This document shows positions 24,987 to 33,863 of a stretch of DNA of 64,000 nucleotides, in pieces; position 1 is the stretch's first letter; each line of letters starts with the position of its first letter. A program made the position numbers and the translations under genes. The notes beneath the pieces were generated by a model. It made no database searches. It was not told the origin of the DNA and saw nothing but the letters and a program-made list of their open reading frames with translations. This DNA is from Rhodococcus sp. HNM0569 (GTDB lineage: Bacteria > Actinomycetota > Actinomycetes > Mycobacteriales > Mycobacteriaceae), in contig NZ_JAASAE010000003.1 of assembly GCF_012726205.1 (NCBI RefSeq), positions 310,001 through 374,000 of the forward strand, in the 5' to 3' direction.

Positions 24987-25895
24987 ATGACCTCGACACT
25001 CGACCAGCCGATCAAGACGACCACCTTTCAGGGCGTCGGACTGCGCAGGCGTCTGAGCAACATCACCGCGACCGTCCTCGTGTCGCTCGCGGTCCTCGTC
25101 GCGCTCGTGCCGCTCGTCTGGGTCCTCGTCACTGTCATCGCGAAGGGCCTCCCCGCGCTGACGTCGTCGACGTGGTTCACGCACTCGCTCAGCGGCCTCA
25201 CGGCATCGTCGCAGGGCGGCGGCATCTACCACGCGCTCGTCGGCACCCTGCTCCAAGGCCTCGTGTGCGCCGTCATCTCGATTCCGCTCGGCGTGTTCGT
25301 CGCGATCTATCTCGTCGAATACGCCGACCGCAAGTCGCGGCTCGGCCGCGTCACGACGTTCATGGTCGACATCCTCAGCGGCGTGCCGTCGATCGTCGCG
25401 GCGCTGTTCATCTTCGCGCTGTGGGTCGCGACCTTCGGAATGCCCAAGTCGGGCTTCGCGGTCGCGCTCGCACTCGTGCTGCTCATGGTGCCCGTCGTGG
25501 TCCGCAGCACCGAGGAGATGCTGCGCATCGTGCCGCAGGACCTGCGTGAGGCGTCGTACGCGCTCGGTGTGCCCAAGTGGAAGACCATCGCGCGTATCGT
25601 GCTGCCGACCGCCGCACCCGGCATCATCACGGGCATCATGCTCGCGCTCGCCCGCGTGATGGGCGAGACGGCGCCACTACTGATCCTCGTGGGCTACGCG
25701 CCCTTCATCAACTTCAACCTTTTCGGCGGCGAGATGGGCACCCTGCCCGGCGTCATGGTGTCGGAGATGAACAATCCGACGCAGGCAGGCGCGGACCGGA
25801 TCTGGGGCGCCGCACTCACCCTGATCCTCGTGATCGCGGTCCTCAACATCGCCGCCAAGGTCATCGGACGCTTCTCGCAGGTTCGCAGCAAGTGA
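24987..25895 (+). CDS. pstA: Phosphate ABC transporter permease PstA
   Basis: A 302-residue six-helix permease that pairs with PstC. The ATPase-coupling loop is REASYALGVPKWKTIARIVLP. It starts 3 bp after the pstC stop and ends 50 bp before pstB. Confidence 0.94.
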   Translation: MTSTLDQPIKTTTFQGVGLRRRLSNITATVLVSLAVLVALVPLVWVLVTVIAKGLPALTSSTWFTHSLSGLTASSQGGGIYHALVGTLLQGLVCAVISIPLGVFVAIYLVEYADRKSRLGRVTTFMVDILSGVPSIVAALFIFALWVATFGMPKSGFAVALALVLLMVPVVVRSTEEMLRIVPQDLREASYALGVPKWKTIARIVLPTAAPGIITGIMLALARVMGETAPLLILVGYAPFINFNLFGGEMGTLPGVMVSEMNNPTQAGADRIWGAALTLILVIAVLNIAAKVIGRFSQVRSK

Positions 25896-25945
25896 CCGGC
25901 CGTCCGCACGCATACTCGAAGACACACCAGTTAGGGAGCCGGTAA

Positions 25946-26722
25946 ATGGCCAAGCGTCTGGATCTCAAGGACGTCAACATCTTCTACGGCAAGTTCCACG
26001 CGGTCTCCGACGTGTCGCTGTCTGTGCCGCCCCGCAATGTCACCGCGTTCATCGGTCCCTCGGGCTGCGGCAAGTCGACTGTGCTGCGCACGATCAACCG
26101 CATGCACGAGGTCACGCCCGGTGCGAGCGTCGACGGCTCGATCATGCTCGACGGCGAGGACATCTACGGCTCGGGTGTCGACCCGGTCGGTGTCCGCAAG
26201 ACCATCGGCATGGTGTTCCAGCGGGCCAATCCGTTCCCCACGATGTCGATCCGCGACAACGTCGTCGCCGGCCTCAAACTGCAGGGCGAACGCAACAAGA
26301 AGTCGCTCGACGAGGTCGCCGAGCGGTCGCTGCGCGGCGCGAACCTGTGGAACGAGGTCAAGGATCGGCTCGACAAGCCCGGCGGCGGTCTGTCGGGTGG
26401 TCAGCAGCAGCGTCTGTGCATCGCGCGCGCCATCGCGGTCAAGCCCGACGTGCTGCTCATGGACGAGCCGTGCTCGGCCCTCGACCCGATCTCGACGCTC
26501 GCGATCGAGGACCTCATCACCGAGCTCAAGCAGGACTACACGATCGTGATCGTCACGCACAACATGCAGCAGGCTGCGCGCGTGAGCGACCAGACCGCGT
26601 TCTTCAACCTCGAGGCCACCGGCAAGCCGGGCCGGCTCGTCGAGATCGACGACACCGAGAAGATCTTCTCCAACCCGTCGCAGAAGGCCACCGAGGACTA
26701 CATCTCGGGTCGCTTCGGCTGA
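25946..26722 (+). CDS. pstB: Phosphate ABC transporter ATP-binding protein PstB
   Basis: A 258-residue ATPase with Walker [10 protein letters not shown], signature [14 protein letters not shown], Walker B VLLMDEP and the PstB-typical [15 protein letters not shown]. It completes PstSCAB. The start follows an AGGGAG site. A strong hairpin terminator follows. Confidence 0.96.
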   Translation: MAKRLDLKDVNIFYGKFHAVSDVSLSVPPRNVTAFIGPSGCGKSTVLRTINRMHEVTPGASVDGSIMLDGEDIYGSGVDPVGVRKTIGMVFQRANPFPTMSIRDNVVAGLKLQGERNKKSLDEVAERSLRGANLWNEVKDRLDKPGGGLSGGQQQRLCIARAIAVKPDVLLMDEPCSALDPISTLAIEDLITELKQDYTIVIVTHNMQQAARVSDQTAFFNLEATGKPGRLVEIDDTEKIFSNPSQKATEDYISGRFG

Positions 26723-26740
26723 GTCTCCGCCACCCCGACC

Positions 26741-26784
26741 ACGACGACGGCGTTCGCTCCGATCGGAGCGAACGCCGTCGTCGT
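26741..26784. terminator. Bidirectional terminator between pstB and phoU
   Basis: A perfect 20-bp stem with GATC loop (arms 26741-26760 and 26765-26784) between the convergent pstB and phoU stops. Confidence 0.88.
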
Positions 26785-26818
26785 GCGTATGGCTTCGCGG
26801 CGCGTGCGCGCCTGCCGG

Positions 26819-27514
26819 TCAGCTCTCGTCGGGGTACGTCGTGAGCTGGTCGGCTTCGGTGGGCACGTCGTCGTCCGGAAGCTTGCCGGTGACGAGGAAG
26901 ATGACCCGCCTGCCCACCTCGACCGCGTGGTCGGCGAAACGCTCGTAGAAGCGCCCGAGCAGCGTGATGTCGACGGCCGCGGCGACGCCGTGCTTCCACT
27001 CGCGGTCCATCAGCACCGTGAACAGGTGCCGGTGCAGGTCGTCCATCGCCTCGTCCTCTTCGCGCAGCCGGGCGGCACGTTCGGGGTCGCGCGTCTCGAG
27101 AACGAGCTTGGCGGCCGCGCCGATCGACACCGCGATGCGGCCCATCTCCGAGAAGTAGCCGTTGACCTCTTCGGGCAGGACGTGATTGGGGTGGCGGCGC
27201 CGGCAGATCTTCGCGACGTGCAGCGCGAGCGCGCCCATGCGATCGATGTCGGCCACCATCTGGATCCCGCTGACCACCGAGCGCAGATCACCCGCGACGG
27301 GAGCCTGCAGTGCGAGGAGCGCGAACGCCCGCTCCTCGGCGATCACGCTGAGCTCGCCGATACGGTCGTGCTCACTGATGACCTCTTCCGCGAGAGTGAG
27401 GTCGGCTTGGAGGAGCGCTTGCGTCGCCTTCTCCATCGCGAGGCCCGCGAGCCCCGCCATCTCACCGAGCAGGTCTGCCAGCTCGGTCATCTTGTCGTTG
27501 TATGCCACGCGCAT
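26819..27514 (-). CDS. phoU: Phosphate transport regulator PhoU
   Basis: A 231-residue all-helical protein of two PhoU repeats. Metal-binding-type blocks are [17 protein letters not shown] and [20 protein letters not shown]. PhoU links Pst activity to the SenX3-RegX3-type two-component system; its mycobacterial match is PhoY2. It is convergent with pstB and has its own PHO box, unlike the single pst-phoU operon of E. coli. Confidence 0.93.
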   Translation of the reverse strand: MRVAYNDKMTELADLLGEMAGLAGLAMEKATQALLQADLTLAEEVISEHDRIGELSVIAEERAFALLALQAPVAGDLRSVVSGIQMVADIDRMGALALHVAKICRRRHPNHVLPEEVNGYFSEMGRIAVSIGAAAKLVLETRDPERAARLREEDEAMDDLHRHLFTVLMDREWKHGVAAAVDITLLGRFYERFADHAVEVGRRVIFLVTGKLPDDDVPTEADQLTTYPDES

Positions 27515-27555
27515 GACAAACGAGCCTACGGAAGTCCGGAATACAAGTCACGAGC

Positions 27556-27577
27556 GCACGGTGAACGCCGGGTGAAC
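27556..27577 (-). promoter_or_regulatory. PHO box upstream of phoU
   Basis: On the minus strand GTTCACCCGGC is followed directly by GTTCACCGTGC, two 11-bp units very close to the actinobacterial PHO-box consensus. It lies 47-63 bp before the phoU start. A TAGGCT -10 (minus strand, 27523-27528) lies between it and the start. Confidence 0.75.
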
Positions 27578-27600
27578 TGCGCGAGTGGACTCGCCCGCGC

Positions 27601-29445
27601 TCAGCTGCAGGTGGCGTCGCCCGCGTTGACGACGGCGAGGTCCGCCGGGATCTCCGCGGCCTCTGCCTCGTCGAAGCGCGACGGCGTGGCGTCGAGCTCG
27701 GTGCCCTCACCCGCGGGCGTCACGACGTCGGCCGACGTGGACGACCCGAGCACGAGTTCGACCGTCGAGCCGAGTCCCGGCACCGACTCGAGCACCGCGC
27801 CGGGCATCGACGACGCGAGTGTCGCGGCCTCGGCCTCGTAGCCGGGGGAGAAGCGCACCAGGGTGTCGGTGCTGGTCTCGGTGTAGTTGCCGACACTGAC
27901 GATCTGGAAGCCGTACACCGCGAGCGTGTCGGCTGCGGTGGCGGCGGCACCGGACACGCCCGAGGCGTTGGACACCTCGACCGACACCTCACGCGGATCG
28001 AGCGCCTGCACCTGGGCGGGCGCGGGAGGCGCGGGCGGTGCCTCGGGAGTGGGTACCGGTGCGGAGCGTTCTTCGCCCGGTAGCGGCGCGTCGTCGATGA
28101 CCGCGCGGAAGATCGCTTGGATGTCGTCCTTGCGGGGCACCTCGTTGCCCCAGTCGTTCGTGCCCGAGGTGGGCACCGTGATGAACGTGACCGCGCCCGC
28201 GTCGACGTTCTGGAGAGACCGACCGAGCGTGATGAGCGAGCGGGTGTCGATGTTCTCGACGAACGTCTCGCGGGTGAACGCATTGACGAAGCCGTTGAGT
28301 TTGCCCGGATTGAGCAGCACCTGGTTGGACAGGGCACCGCGCAGCAGCGCCGACAGGAACTTCTGCTGACGGGTGATGCGGCCGTAGTCGCCGTTGCCCT
28401 CGGATTCGACATGTCGTGCGCGCACGTAGTTCAGCGCGGTGTGGCCGTCCAGCATCTGCCTGCCGGCGACCGGCAGGATCGGGCCGAGCAGGTCGTCTTC
28501 GAGCGGCGACGTCGTGCACACCTCGACACCGCCGATCTCGTTGACCATCGTCTCGAAGCCCGCGAAGTCCATGCCCACGAAGTGGTTGATCTTCAGCCCC
28601 GAGATGCGCTGGACCACTTTCACCAGACACATCGGGCCGCCGAGCGCGTAGGTCGCGTTGAGCTTGTCGCCGTACGCGCCGTCGTAGACCTCGTCGGTGT
28701 ACGCGCCCGCGCCGTTGTCCCAGCCGTTGCACTCGGGGCGTTCGACGTCGAGGTCGCGGGGGAACGACACCGCGACGACGCGGCTGCGGTCGGCGGGGAT
28801 GTGCACGAGCATGACGGTGTCCGACCGCGCGCCTTCCGCGTCGTCGATCGTGCCCGCACCGAGCTGGCCGCTCGCGCCTGCCCGCGTGTCGGTGCCGACG
28901 ATCAGATAGTTCTCGTCGCCCAGCTGACCGCCGGCGTCGACGATGTCGTCGGACTCGGTGTCGAGCGCGTCGACCCGCGCGAAGCTGTTCTCGGTGTTGC
29001 GGACGAAGCCCCACACCACCCCGGTGGACGCGAACGCGAGCACCGCGACCAGCGCGACCGTGACGCGTCCGGCGACACGCAGCCGCTTGCGCCGCCGGTT
29101 GCGGTTGAGCGCGAGGCGCGTGAGCCCGGTGTCGCCGACGGCTTCGGGCGTCGCGGTGGGCGGCGTGGAGATCGGCGGCTCGTCGACGACCGGCGCGATG
29201 ACCTCGGTGCGCTCGGGATCGAAGCCCTCTCCCGGCGCGCCCTCGGTGGGCGGGGGAGGCGAGGCCGGCGGGGGAGGTGGGGGAGACGACGGGGCTGCCG
29301 GAGGCGGCGGCGGGGCGTCGCGGCGCGCCGGTTCGCGGCCGAGGCGCATGCGGGCGCGCTCGCGGTAGGTGCTGTCGGCGAGCGGACGCTCCCACGGGGC
29401 GCGAGCTTCGGGCGCGAGCGGCTCCTCGCCGTGATCGTCACCCAC
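27601..29445 (-). CDS. LytR-CpsA-Psr (LCP) family cell-wall polymer ligase with LytR_C domain
   Basis: A 614-residue protein. A disordered Pro-rich cytoplasmic tail (residues 1-110) precedes one transmembrane helix (about 120-145), the LCP catalytic domain (motifs NYLIVGTDTRAG, ARSDTVMLVHIPADRSRVVAVSFPRDL, RARHVE) and a C-terminal LytR_C domain after a Pro/Ala linker. LCP enzymes attach arabinogalactan to peptidoglycan in mycolata. Position equals Rv0822c. The arginines that bind pyrophosphate are present. Confidence 0.88.
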   Translation of the reverse strand: MGDDHGEEPLAPEARAPWERPLADSTYRERARMRLGREPARRDAPPPPPAAPSSPPPPPPASPPPPTEGAPGEGFDPERTEVIAPVVDEPPISTPPTATPEAVGDTGLTRLALNRNRRRKRLRVAGRVTVALVAVLAFASTGVVWGFVRNTENSFARVDALDTESDDIVDAGGQLGDENYLIVGTDTRAGASGQLGAGTIDDAEGARSDTVMLVHIPADRSRVVAVSFPRDLDVERPECNGWDNGAGAYTDEVYDGAYGDKLNATYALGGPMCLVKVVQRISGLKINHFVGMDFAGFETMVNEIGGVEVCTTSPLEDDLLGPILPVAGRQMLDGHTALNYVRARHVESEGNGDYGRITRQQKFLSALLRGALSNQVLLNPGKLNGFVNAFTRETFVENIDTRSLITLGRSLQNVDAGAVTFITVPTSGTNDWGNEVPRKDDIQAIFRAVIDDAPLPGEERSAPVPTPEAPPAPPAPAQVQALDPREVSVEVSNASGVSGAAATAADTLAVYGFQIVSVGNYTETSTDTLVRFSPGYEAEAATLASSMPGAVLESVPGLGSTVELVLGSSTSADVVTPAGEGTELDATPSRFDEAEAAEIPADLAVVNAGDATCS

Positions 29446-29471
29446 TACTCAACCCTGCTCTTTCCGCCAGT

Positions 29472-29524
29472 GAAAACACCGCCCCGACGGCGGATCGACG
29501 CCATACTACTGATCCCGGGGCGGT
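29472..29524 (-). terminator. Terminator downstream of dus
   Basis: The arms ACCGCCCCG (29478-29486) and CGGGGCGGT (29516-29524) pair around a loop that itself has a GGATC/GATCC stem; on the minus strand GTTTTC follows. A TAGTAT -10 for the LCP gene lies in the loop (29503-29508), so it may combine terminator and promoter. Confidence 0.55.
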
Positions 29525-29565
29525 CTTCCACTCGATCGGCACTCTGCGGTGTCCGGTTCGTCCGA

Positions 29566-30708
29566 TCAACCACCGGAGTGCATCGCGTCGGCTCCGACCG
29601 GCACGAGGGTGTCCTCGGGGTCGTCGAGCCAGCCCTCGGGCAAGGCGACCGTGCCAGGTGAGCCCTGCCGTCCGCGTGGCCCCTCGGCGTCCTTCGGGAA
29701 CGGCACGGTGGGGTCGAGCGTTGCGAGTAGTCCGTCGAGCTCGGTGAGGTTGCTCACCAGAGCCATCGACGAGCGCAGTTCGGACCCGGCCGGGAACCCG
29801 CGCAGGTACCACGCGACGTGTTTGCGCAGCTCACGCATGCCCTTGTCTTCGCCGTGGTGTGCGGCGAGCAGTTCGGCGTGTCTGCGGATGACGGCGGTGA
29901 CCTCGCCCAATGTGGGGGGAGTGGGGATCTCGCGGCCGTTCAGCGCGGCGCTGAGCTCCGCGAACAGCCACGGCCGCCCGAGGCAGCCGCGGCCGACGAC
30001 GACGCCGTCGCAGCCGGTGGCGGCCATCATCCGCTGGGCGTCGGCGGCGTCGAAGATGTCGCCGTTGCCCAGCACCGGGACGTCGGTGACGTGGTCTTTG
30101 AGGCGCGCGATCTCGCTCCAGTCGGCTTCGCCTGAGTACCGCTGCGCCGCGGTGCGCGCGTGCAGCGCCACGGCCGCAGCCCCCTCGGCCGCCGCGATGC
30201 GGCCGGCATCGAGGTGCGTGTGGTGCTCGTCGTCGATGCCGATGCGCATCTTGACCGTGACCGGCACGTCGGTGCCTTCGGTGGCGCGCACCGCGGCGGC
30301 GACGATCTGCCCGAACAGGCGCCGCTTGTACGGCAACGCCGAACCGCCGCCCTTGCGGGTGACCTTGGGGACGGGGCAGCCGAAGTTCATGTCGATGTGG
30401 TCGGCCAGGTTCTCGTCGACGATCATCTTCGCCGCGGCGTACGTCGTGTCCGGGTCGACGGTGTAGAGCTGCAGCGACCGCGGGTTCTCGTCGGGCCCGA
30501 AGGCGGTCATGTGGAGCGTCGCGGGGTGGCGTTCGACGAGCGCCCGCGCCGTGACCATCTCGCACACGTACAGCCCGGACGTGCTGCCCGCACGCGCGAT
30601 CTCGAGCTCGCGGCACAACGTGCGGAACGCCACATTCGTGACGCCCGCCATGGGAGCGAGGACGACGGGGCTCGCGAGTTCGAGCGAGCCGATGCGGAGC
30701 GCGGGCAT
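29566..30708 (-). CDS. dus: tRNA-dihydrouridine synthase (DusB-like)
   Basis: A 380-residue FMN enzyme that reduces uridine in tRNA D-loops. Motifs: APMAGVTNVAFR, MNFGCPVPKVTRKGGGSAL with the catalytic cysteine, HARTAAQRYSGEADW and the FMN phosphate site GCDGVVVGRGCLGRPW. ATG at 30708 begins the typical PALRIGSLELASPVVLAPMAG. Equivalent to Rv0823c. Confidence 0.92.
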   Translation of the reverse strand: MPALRIGSLELASPVVLAPMAGVTNVAFRTLCRELEIARAGSTSGLYVCEMVTARALVERHPATLHMTAFGPDENPRSLQLYTVDPDTTYAAAKMIVDENLADHIDMNFGCPVPKVTRKGGGSALPYKRRLFGQIVAAAVRATEGTDVPVTVKMRIGIDDEHHTHLDAGRIAAAEGAAAVALHARTAAQRYSGEADWSEIARLKDHVTDVPVLGNGDIFDAADAQRMMAATGCDGVVVGRGCLGRPWLFAELSAALNGREIPTPPTLGEVTAVIRRHAELLAAHHGEDKGMRELRKHVAWYLRGFPAGSELRSSMALVSNLTELDGLLATLDPTVPFPKDAEGPRGRQGSPGTVALPEGWLDDPEDTLVPVGADAMHSGG

Positions 30709-30769
30709 GGGGGGACCTCGGAACTTACTGGTGGTGCGGACACTGCTGGTGGGGACGGTCGACGGTGTG

Positions 30770-30830
30770 ATCGTGCCCGGTACCGGACAGCAATCGTGCC
30801 CGGTACCGGAACACCGGTACCGGGCACAAT
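30770..30830 (-). repeat. Threefold GTGCCCGGTACCGG repeat, likely desA terminator
   Basis: Two direct copies (30770-30787 and 30793-30810) and one inverted copy (30813-30830) of an 18-bp unit containing GTGCCCGGTACCGG. The inverted copy can pair with either direct copy, forming a stem of about 15 bp with a TGTT loop or a larger loop. It lies 48 bp after the desA stop on the minus strand. Confidence 0.75.
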
Positions 30831-30877
30831 CGTACGGCGCGGAGCCGAGCCTCGGCTCGGCGTGACGCGGCAACGCG

Positions 30878-31855
30878 TCAGGCGGACGCCTTCGCGGCGG
30901 CTTGTTCGCGCTTCTTCGCTTCGCGGGCGAGCATGCGGTCGCGCTGCTCCTCGAACTTCGCGGCCTGACGCTCGAGCTCTTCGAGGTGCGCCGCGAGACG
31001 TTCGCGCGCGGCCTCGCCACGAGCCGTGAAGTCGGTGCGGTCGAAGATGTTCCACTTGCGCAGCACCGGCTGGACGACCTCTTCGAGATGCTGACGCAGG
31101 TCGTAGATGCCGTTCTTGGCCATCAGGACACCGTTGCGGCGGAAGTTCGGCATGCCCGCACCGGGCATCTCGAAGTTCTCGAGAATCGTGGTGACTGCCT
31201 CGAGCGCCTGGTCGGGGGCGAGATCGAGGGCGGCGCCGCACATGTTGCGGTAGAAGATCATGTGCAGGTTCTCGTCCGCCGCGATGCGCTGCAGCATGCG
31301 GTCGGCGATCGGGTCCTTGCACACCTTCCCGGTGTTCCGGTGGCTCACGCGTGTCGCGAGTTCCTGGAAGGTGACGTAGGCGACCGAGTACAGGAATCCC
31401 GCCTGCGACGCCATGACGTCGGCAGGCGACGCGAAGCCGTTGGTCATGTGCTCCATGCGGAAGCGTTCGAGCTGCACGGGGTCGACAGCGCGGGTGACGA
31501 CGAGGTAGTCGCGCATGACGATGCCGTGGCGGTTCTCCTCGGCGGTCCAGCGGCCGACCCACGTGCCCCACGCGCCGTCCTGCGAGAAGTTCTCGGCGAT
31601 CTCGCGGTGGTAGGACGGCAGGTTGTCCTCGGTGAGGAGGTTGGTGATCATCGCAGCCCGCGCGACCTCGTCGAGTTGCGACTGTTCGATGTCCCAGTCG
31701 ACACCGCCGAGTGCGGCGAAGTTGCGACCCTCGTCCCACGGGACGTAATCGTGGGGGTGCCACTCCTTGGCCATCGAGAGATGGCGGTTGACGTTGTCCT
31801 CGGCAACCGGCGCCAGCTCTTGCAGCAGCTCGAGTTGGGTGAGATCCCTCGCCAT
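30878..31855 (-). CDS. desA1: Acyl-ACP desaturase DesA1-like
   Basis: A 325-residue soluble di-iron desaturase of the plant stearoyl-ACP type. Iron-ligand motifs are LLTEDNLPSYH, WTAEENRHG and IAADENLHM. Mycobacterial DesA1 (Rv0824c), in the same place, introduces double bonds in mero-mycolic acid precursors. The C-terminus is a charged helical tail (EEQRDRMLAREAKKREQAA). A 7-bp dyad lies 36 bp before the start. Confidence 0.92.
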   Translation of the reverse strand: MARDLTQLELLQELAPVAEDNVNRHLSMAKEWHPHDYVPWDEGRNFAALGGVDWDIEQSQLDEVARAAMITNLLTEDNLPSYHREIAENFSQDGAWGTWVGRWTAEENRHGIVMRDYLVVTRAVDPVQLERFRMEHMTNGFASPADVMASQAGFLYSVAYVTFQELATRVSHRNTGKVCKDPIADRMLQRIAADENLHMIFYRNMCGAALDLAPDQALEAVTTILENFEMPGAGMPNFRRNGVLMAKNGIYDLRQHLEEVVQPVLRKWNIFDRTDFTARGEAARERLAAHLEELERQAAKFEEQRDRMLAREAKKREQAAAKASA

Positions 31856-31890
31856 TCCTATGCCTCCATGCGAATCGGTCTGTGGCCCAG

Positions 31891-31906
31891 CCTACGGCAC
31901 CGTAGG
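31891..31906. promoter_or_regulatory. Operator-like dyad upstream of desA1
   Basis: CCTACGG-CA-CCGTAGG is a perfect 7-bp inverted repeat. On the minus strand TAGGCT overlaps its edge (31889-31894) and fits a -10. Mycobacterial desA1 is controlled by the TetR protein MadR through an upstream palindrome; this dyad is a candidate for the same role. Confidence 0.6.
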
Positions 31907-32309
31907 TTGATGTTCGTCGCCCTCGTCGTGGAGGGAGTGTCGGCGGGCGGTGCGTAAGCACGCGCTCCGCAGTTGTCGAGTCCGGACCGCCGGCCGTTAC
32001 ATGCCACGACCGTCGGGTCCTTACCGAACAGCGTGACGGAACCAGGAGCCTCGAGTGAAGTGTACTGGCCGGTTCGTACCGCGCGGTCTGTGCTTCGGTG
32101 GCGGTGGTCCGCGGGCGCGGCCCTCCGGTCGGCACGCGAACCAGCGTCCGATTATGGGCGGTCGCTCGCCGGCGGCGCAATGGCTGCGGGGCCGTACGCG
32201 GCGTCTTGGTCGGGATGCCCAAAAAGGCACCGAACCACTTATGGATCTTCACCGGCCGTCGGTGATCGTCGCCGCGTGCGGGCCCGTCCGAGACATCGGC
32301 GGGTGGCCG

Positions 32310-32338
32310 TGTGACGGGCCGGTGCGTGCGGTTACACT
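32310..32338 (+). promoter_or_regulatory. tRNA-Lys promoter
   Basis: TGTGAC (32310-32315) and TACACT (32333-32338) are separated by 17 bp and end 10 bp before the mature tRNA. Confidence 0.65.
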
Positions 32339-32348
32339 CTGGCGGCAC

Positions 32349-32424
32349 GCCCCTATAGCTCAGTTGGTAGAGCTACGGACTTTTAATCCGCAGGTCGTAG
32401 GTTCGAGCCCTACTGGGGGCACCA
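32349..32424 (+). tRNA. tRNA-Lys (anticodon TTT)
   Basis: Acceptor GCCCCTA pairs with TGGGGGC, the anticodon loop is CTTTTAA with TTT at 32382-32384, and the T-arm reads GGTTCGAGCCC. CCA is encoded at 32422-32424. Confidence 0.96.
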
Positions 32425-32543
32425 TCTCGTCCGCCGCGTCGTACGTCGGCCGGCTGGTCCGCCGTGGTGCGACGGCGCCCGTCGGTGCAGGTCGGCCCGG
32501 AAGTAGTTCACCCACATGGTGGTGACATCCCCCGCACAGCAGT

Positions 32544-32581
32544 CGGCTCGGGTGCACACCCCCTGCAGCGCACCCGAGCCG
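32544..32581 (+). terminator. Hairpin downstream of tRNA-Lys
   Basis: The arms CGGCTCGGGTGC (32544-32555) and GCACCCGAGCCG (32570-32581) form a perfect 12-bp stem with a 14-nt loop. Confidence 0.6.
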
Positions 32582-32699
32582 CGACAAACAGTACCAGTCG
32601 GTGTGTTTTCTGCGAAGTCGGGACGTCGGCATGATGAGAACATCCAGGTGATGGCACCATTCGGTGACAGCGCCGCGCAGTCCGGAGCCGCTCGCGTGC

Positions 32700-32715
32700 C
32701 CTCTCGTGCGAGAGG
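32700..32715. promoter_or_regulatory. Dyad upstream of the ScbR-like regulator
   Basis: CCTCTCG-TG-CGAGAGG is a perfect inverted repeat located 36 bp before the preferred start of the TetR gene; an autoregulatory site is possible. Confidence 0.45.
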
Positions 32716-32751
32716 ATGGAGACCCCGGTTCCCGTCGATGGAGATACCCAG

Positions 32752-33447
32752 ATGCCCCGCAGTCGTAGCCGGAACACCGACGGTGCCGATCCGGCGCCAC
32801 TCCAGCAAGAACGTGCCCGACGCACCCGCGCCGCGATCGTCGAGTCGGCAGCGCACGAGTTCGCGCGACGCGGCTACACCGCCGCGTCGGTGAACGCGAT
32901 CCTCGAGGGGTCCGGCGCCACGAAGGGTGCGATGTACTTCCACTTCGCGTCGAAGGAGGCGCTGGCCCGCGCCGTTCTCGACGCGGGGCGCGACCGGTTC
33001 GTCGAGTTGACGTCGGGGTGGTCGTCGCGCGGCGACGCCGACCCGTTCGAGCTGCTGCACGGTCTGCTCGTCGATCTTGCGCGACTGTTCGAGTCCGACG
33101 CTGTCGTGCGGGCCGAGTTCCGGCTGATCGTCGAGCCCGAGTTCTACGACGACGTTCGGTCGGGTGGTGCGCAGGTATGGGGTCGTGCAGCCTACGAACT
33201 CGTCATGCGCGCAGTGGACGAGGGGCTCGTACGGGAGGGTGCCGATCCGCACGTGTTCACCCGTGTCCTCGCCGGAGCGCTCGCGGGGCAGCGGTTCCTG
33301 GTCGACATGACAGGATCCGATGCCGACCTCCCGGCGCGGTTCGCCGAATCGCTCGACGTCGTGCTCGCGGGAATCGCGAGCGAGCAGTGGCTCGAGCGTC
33401 ATCGGCGCACCGGCTGGCCGGACCTGTCCGCGGCCCCGGAAAGCTGA
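32752..33447 (+). CDS. TetR-family regulator, ScbR/gamma-butyrolactone-receptor-like
   Basis: A 231-residue regulator. The helix-turn-helix region RTRAAIVESAAHEFARRGYTAASVNAILEGSGATKGAMYFHFASKEALARAV closely follows the ArpA/ScbR pattern, in particular ATKGAMYFHF. The C-terminal ligand domain is of ScbR length. These proteins sense gamma-butyrolactone-type autoinducers; no AfsA/ScbA-type synthase gene is in the window. ATG at 32752 is preferred because GGAGA precedes it; ATG at 32716 is an alternative. Confidence 0.75.
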   Translation: MPRSRSRNTDGADPAPLQQERARRTRAAIVESAAHEFARRGYTAASVNAILEGSGATKGAMYFHFASKEALARAVLDAGRDRFVELTSGWSSRGDADPFELLHGLLVDLARLFESDAVVRAEFRLIVEPEFYDDVRSGGAQVWGRAAYELVMRAVDEGLVREGADPHVFTRVLAGALAGQRFLVDMTGSDADLPARFAESLDVVLAGIASEQWLERHRRTGWPDLSAAPES

Positions 33448-33545
33448 TCTGACCTGCCGATTTGGGAATCGTGACCGAGGTGTCCTAAGCTATCGGAGCT
33501 CCCAACGGAATGCCGTTGAGGTACTGGTTCGGAGAAATCCGGCGG

Positions 33546-33618
33546 GCCCCCTTCGTCTAGCGGCCTAGGACGCCGCCCTTTCAAGGCGGTAGCGCGGGTT
33601 CGAATCCCGTAGGGGGTA
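33546..33618 (+). tRNA. tRNA-Glu (anticodon TTC)
   Basis: Acceptor GCCCCCT pairs with AGGGGGT, the anticodon loop is CTTTCAA with TTC at 33580-33582, and the T-arm is GGGTTCGAATCCC. CCA is not encoded. Confidence 0.96.
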
Positions 33619-33735
33619 CGTTTCTCGTCAGAGAGGCATGCGAGTGGCTCCGGCCGCGAGCGCGCGGCAGTCGATTTCGGTCGGCGCACCGCGATGCAGT
33701 ATCGTTCTACACAGCAAGATCGCAGTACACAGCAA

Positions 33736-33809
33736 GGCCCTGTGGCGCAGTTGGTTAGCGCGCCGCCCTGTCACGGCGGAGGTCGCGGGTTCGAGTCCCG
33801 TCAGGGTCG
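33736..33809 (+). tRNA. tRNA-Asp (anticodon GTC)
   Basis: Acceptor GGCCCTG pairs with CAGGGTC, and the anticodon loop is CTGTCAC with GTC at 33770-33772. An 11-bp direct repeat TACACAGCAAG lies just upstream. Confidence 0.96.
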
Positions 33810-33863
33810 CAAGTGTGTCCGTATCGGACACCATGCGCGAGGCATTCGGTTCGGGTGCCGTCC

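Larger units (their letters stand above)
31856..32348. other. 493-bp intergenic region between desA1 and tRNA-Lys
   Basis: It holds the desA1 operator-like dyad (31891-31906) and the tRNA-Lys promoter (32310-32338). Open frames across it have no family-like sequence, and I see no gene in it. Mycobacterial Rv0825c, next to desA1 there, is not present here. Confidence 0.6.
32425..32751. other. Region between tRNA-Lys and the ScbR-like gene
   Basis: Contains a tRNA terminator-like hairpin (32544-32581) and a 7-bp dyad (32700-32715). No convincing gene is seen. Confidence 0.6.

Noticed and set aside
22665-25256. An 863-codon antisense frame over pstS-pstC
   Set aside because: Low-complexity Arg/Asp/Glu-rich translation; mirrors the real pst genes.
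32120-32260. Minus-strand peptide with HKWFGAFLGIP resembling a PepSY membrane start
   Set aside because: The match is a few residues only; the rest is Arg/Pro-rich without membrane helices and there is no ribosome site.
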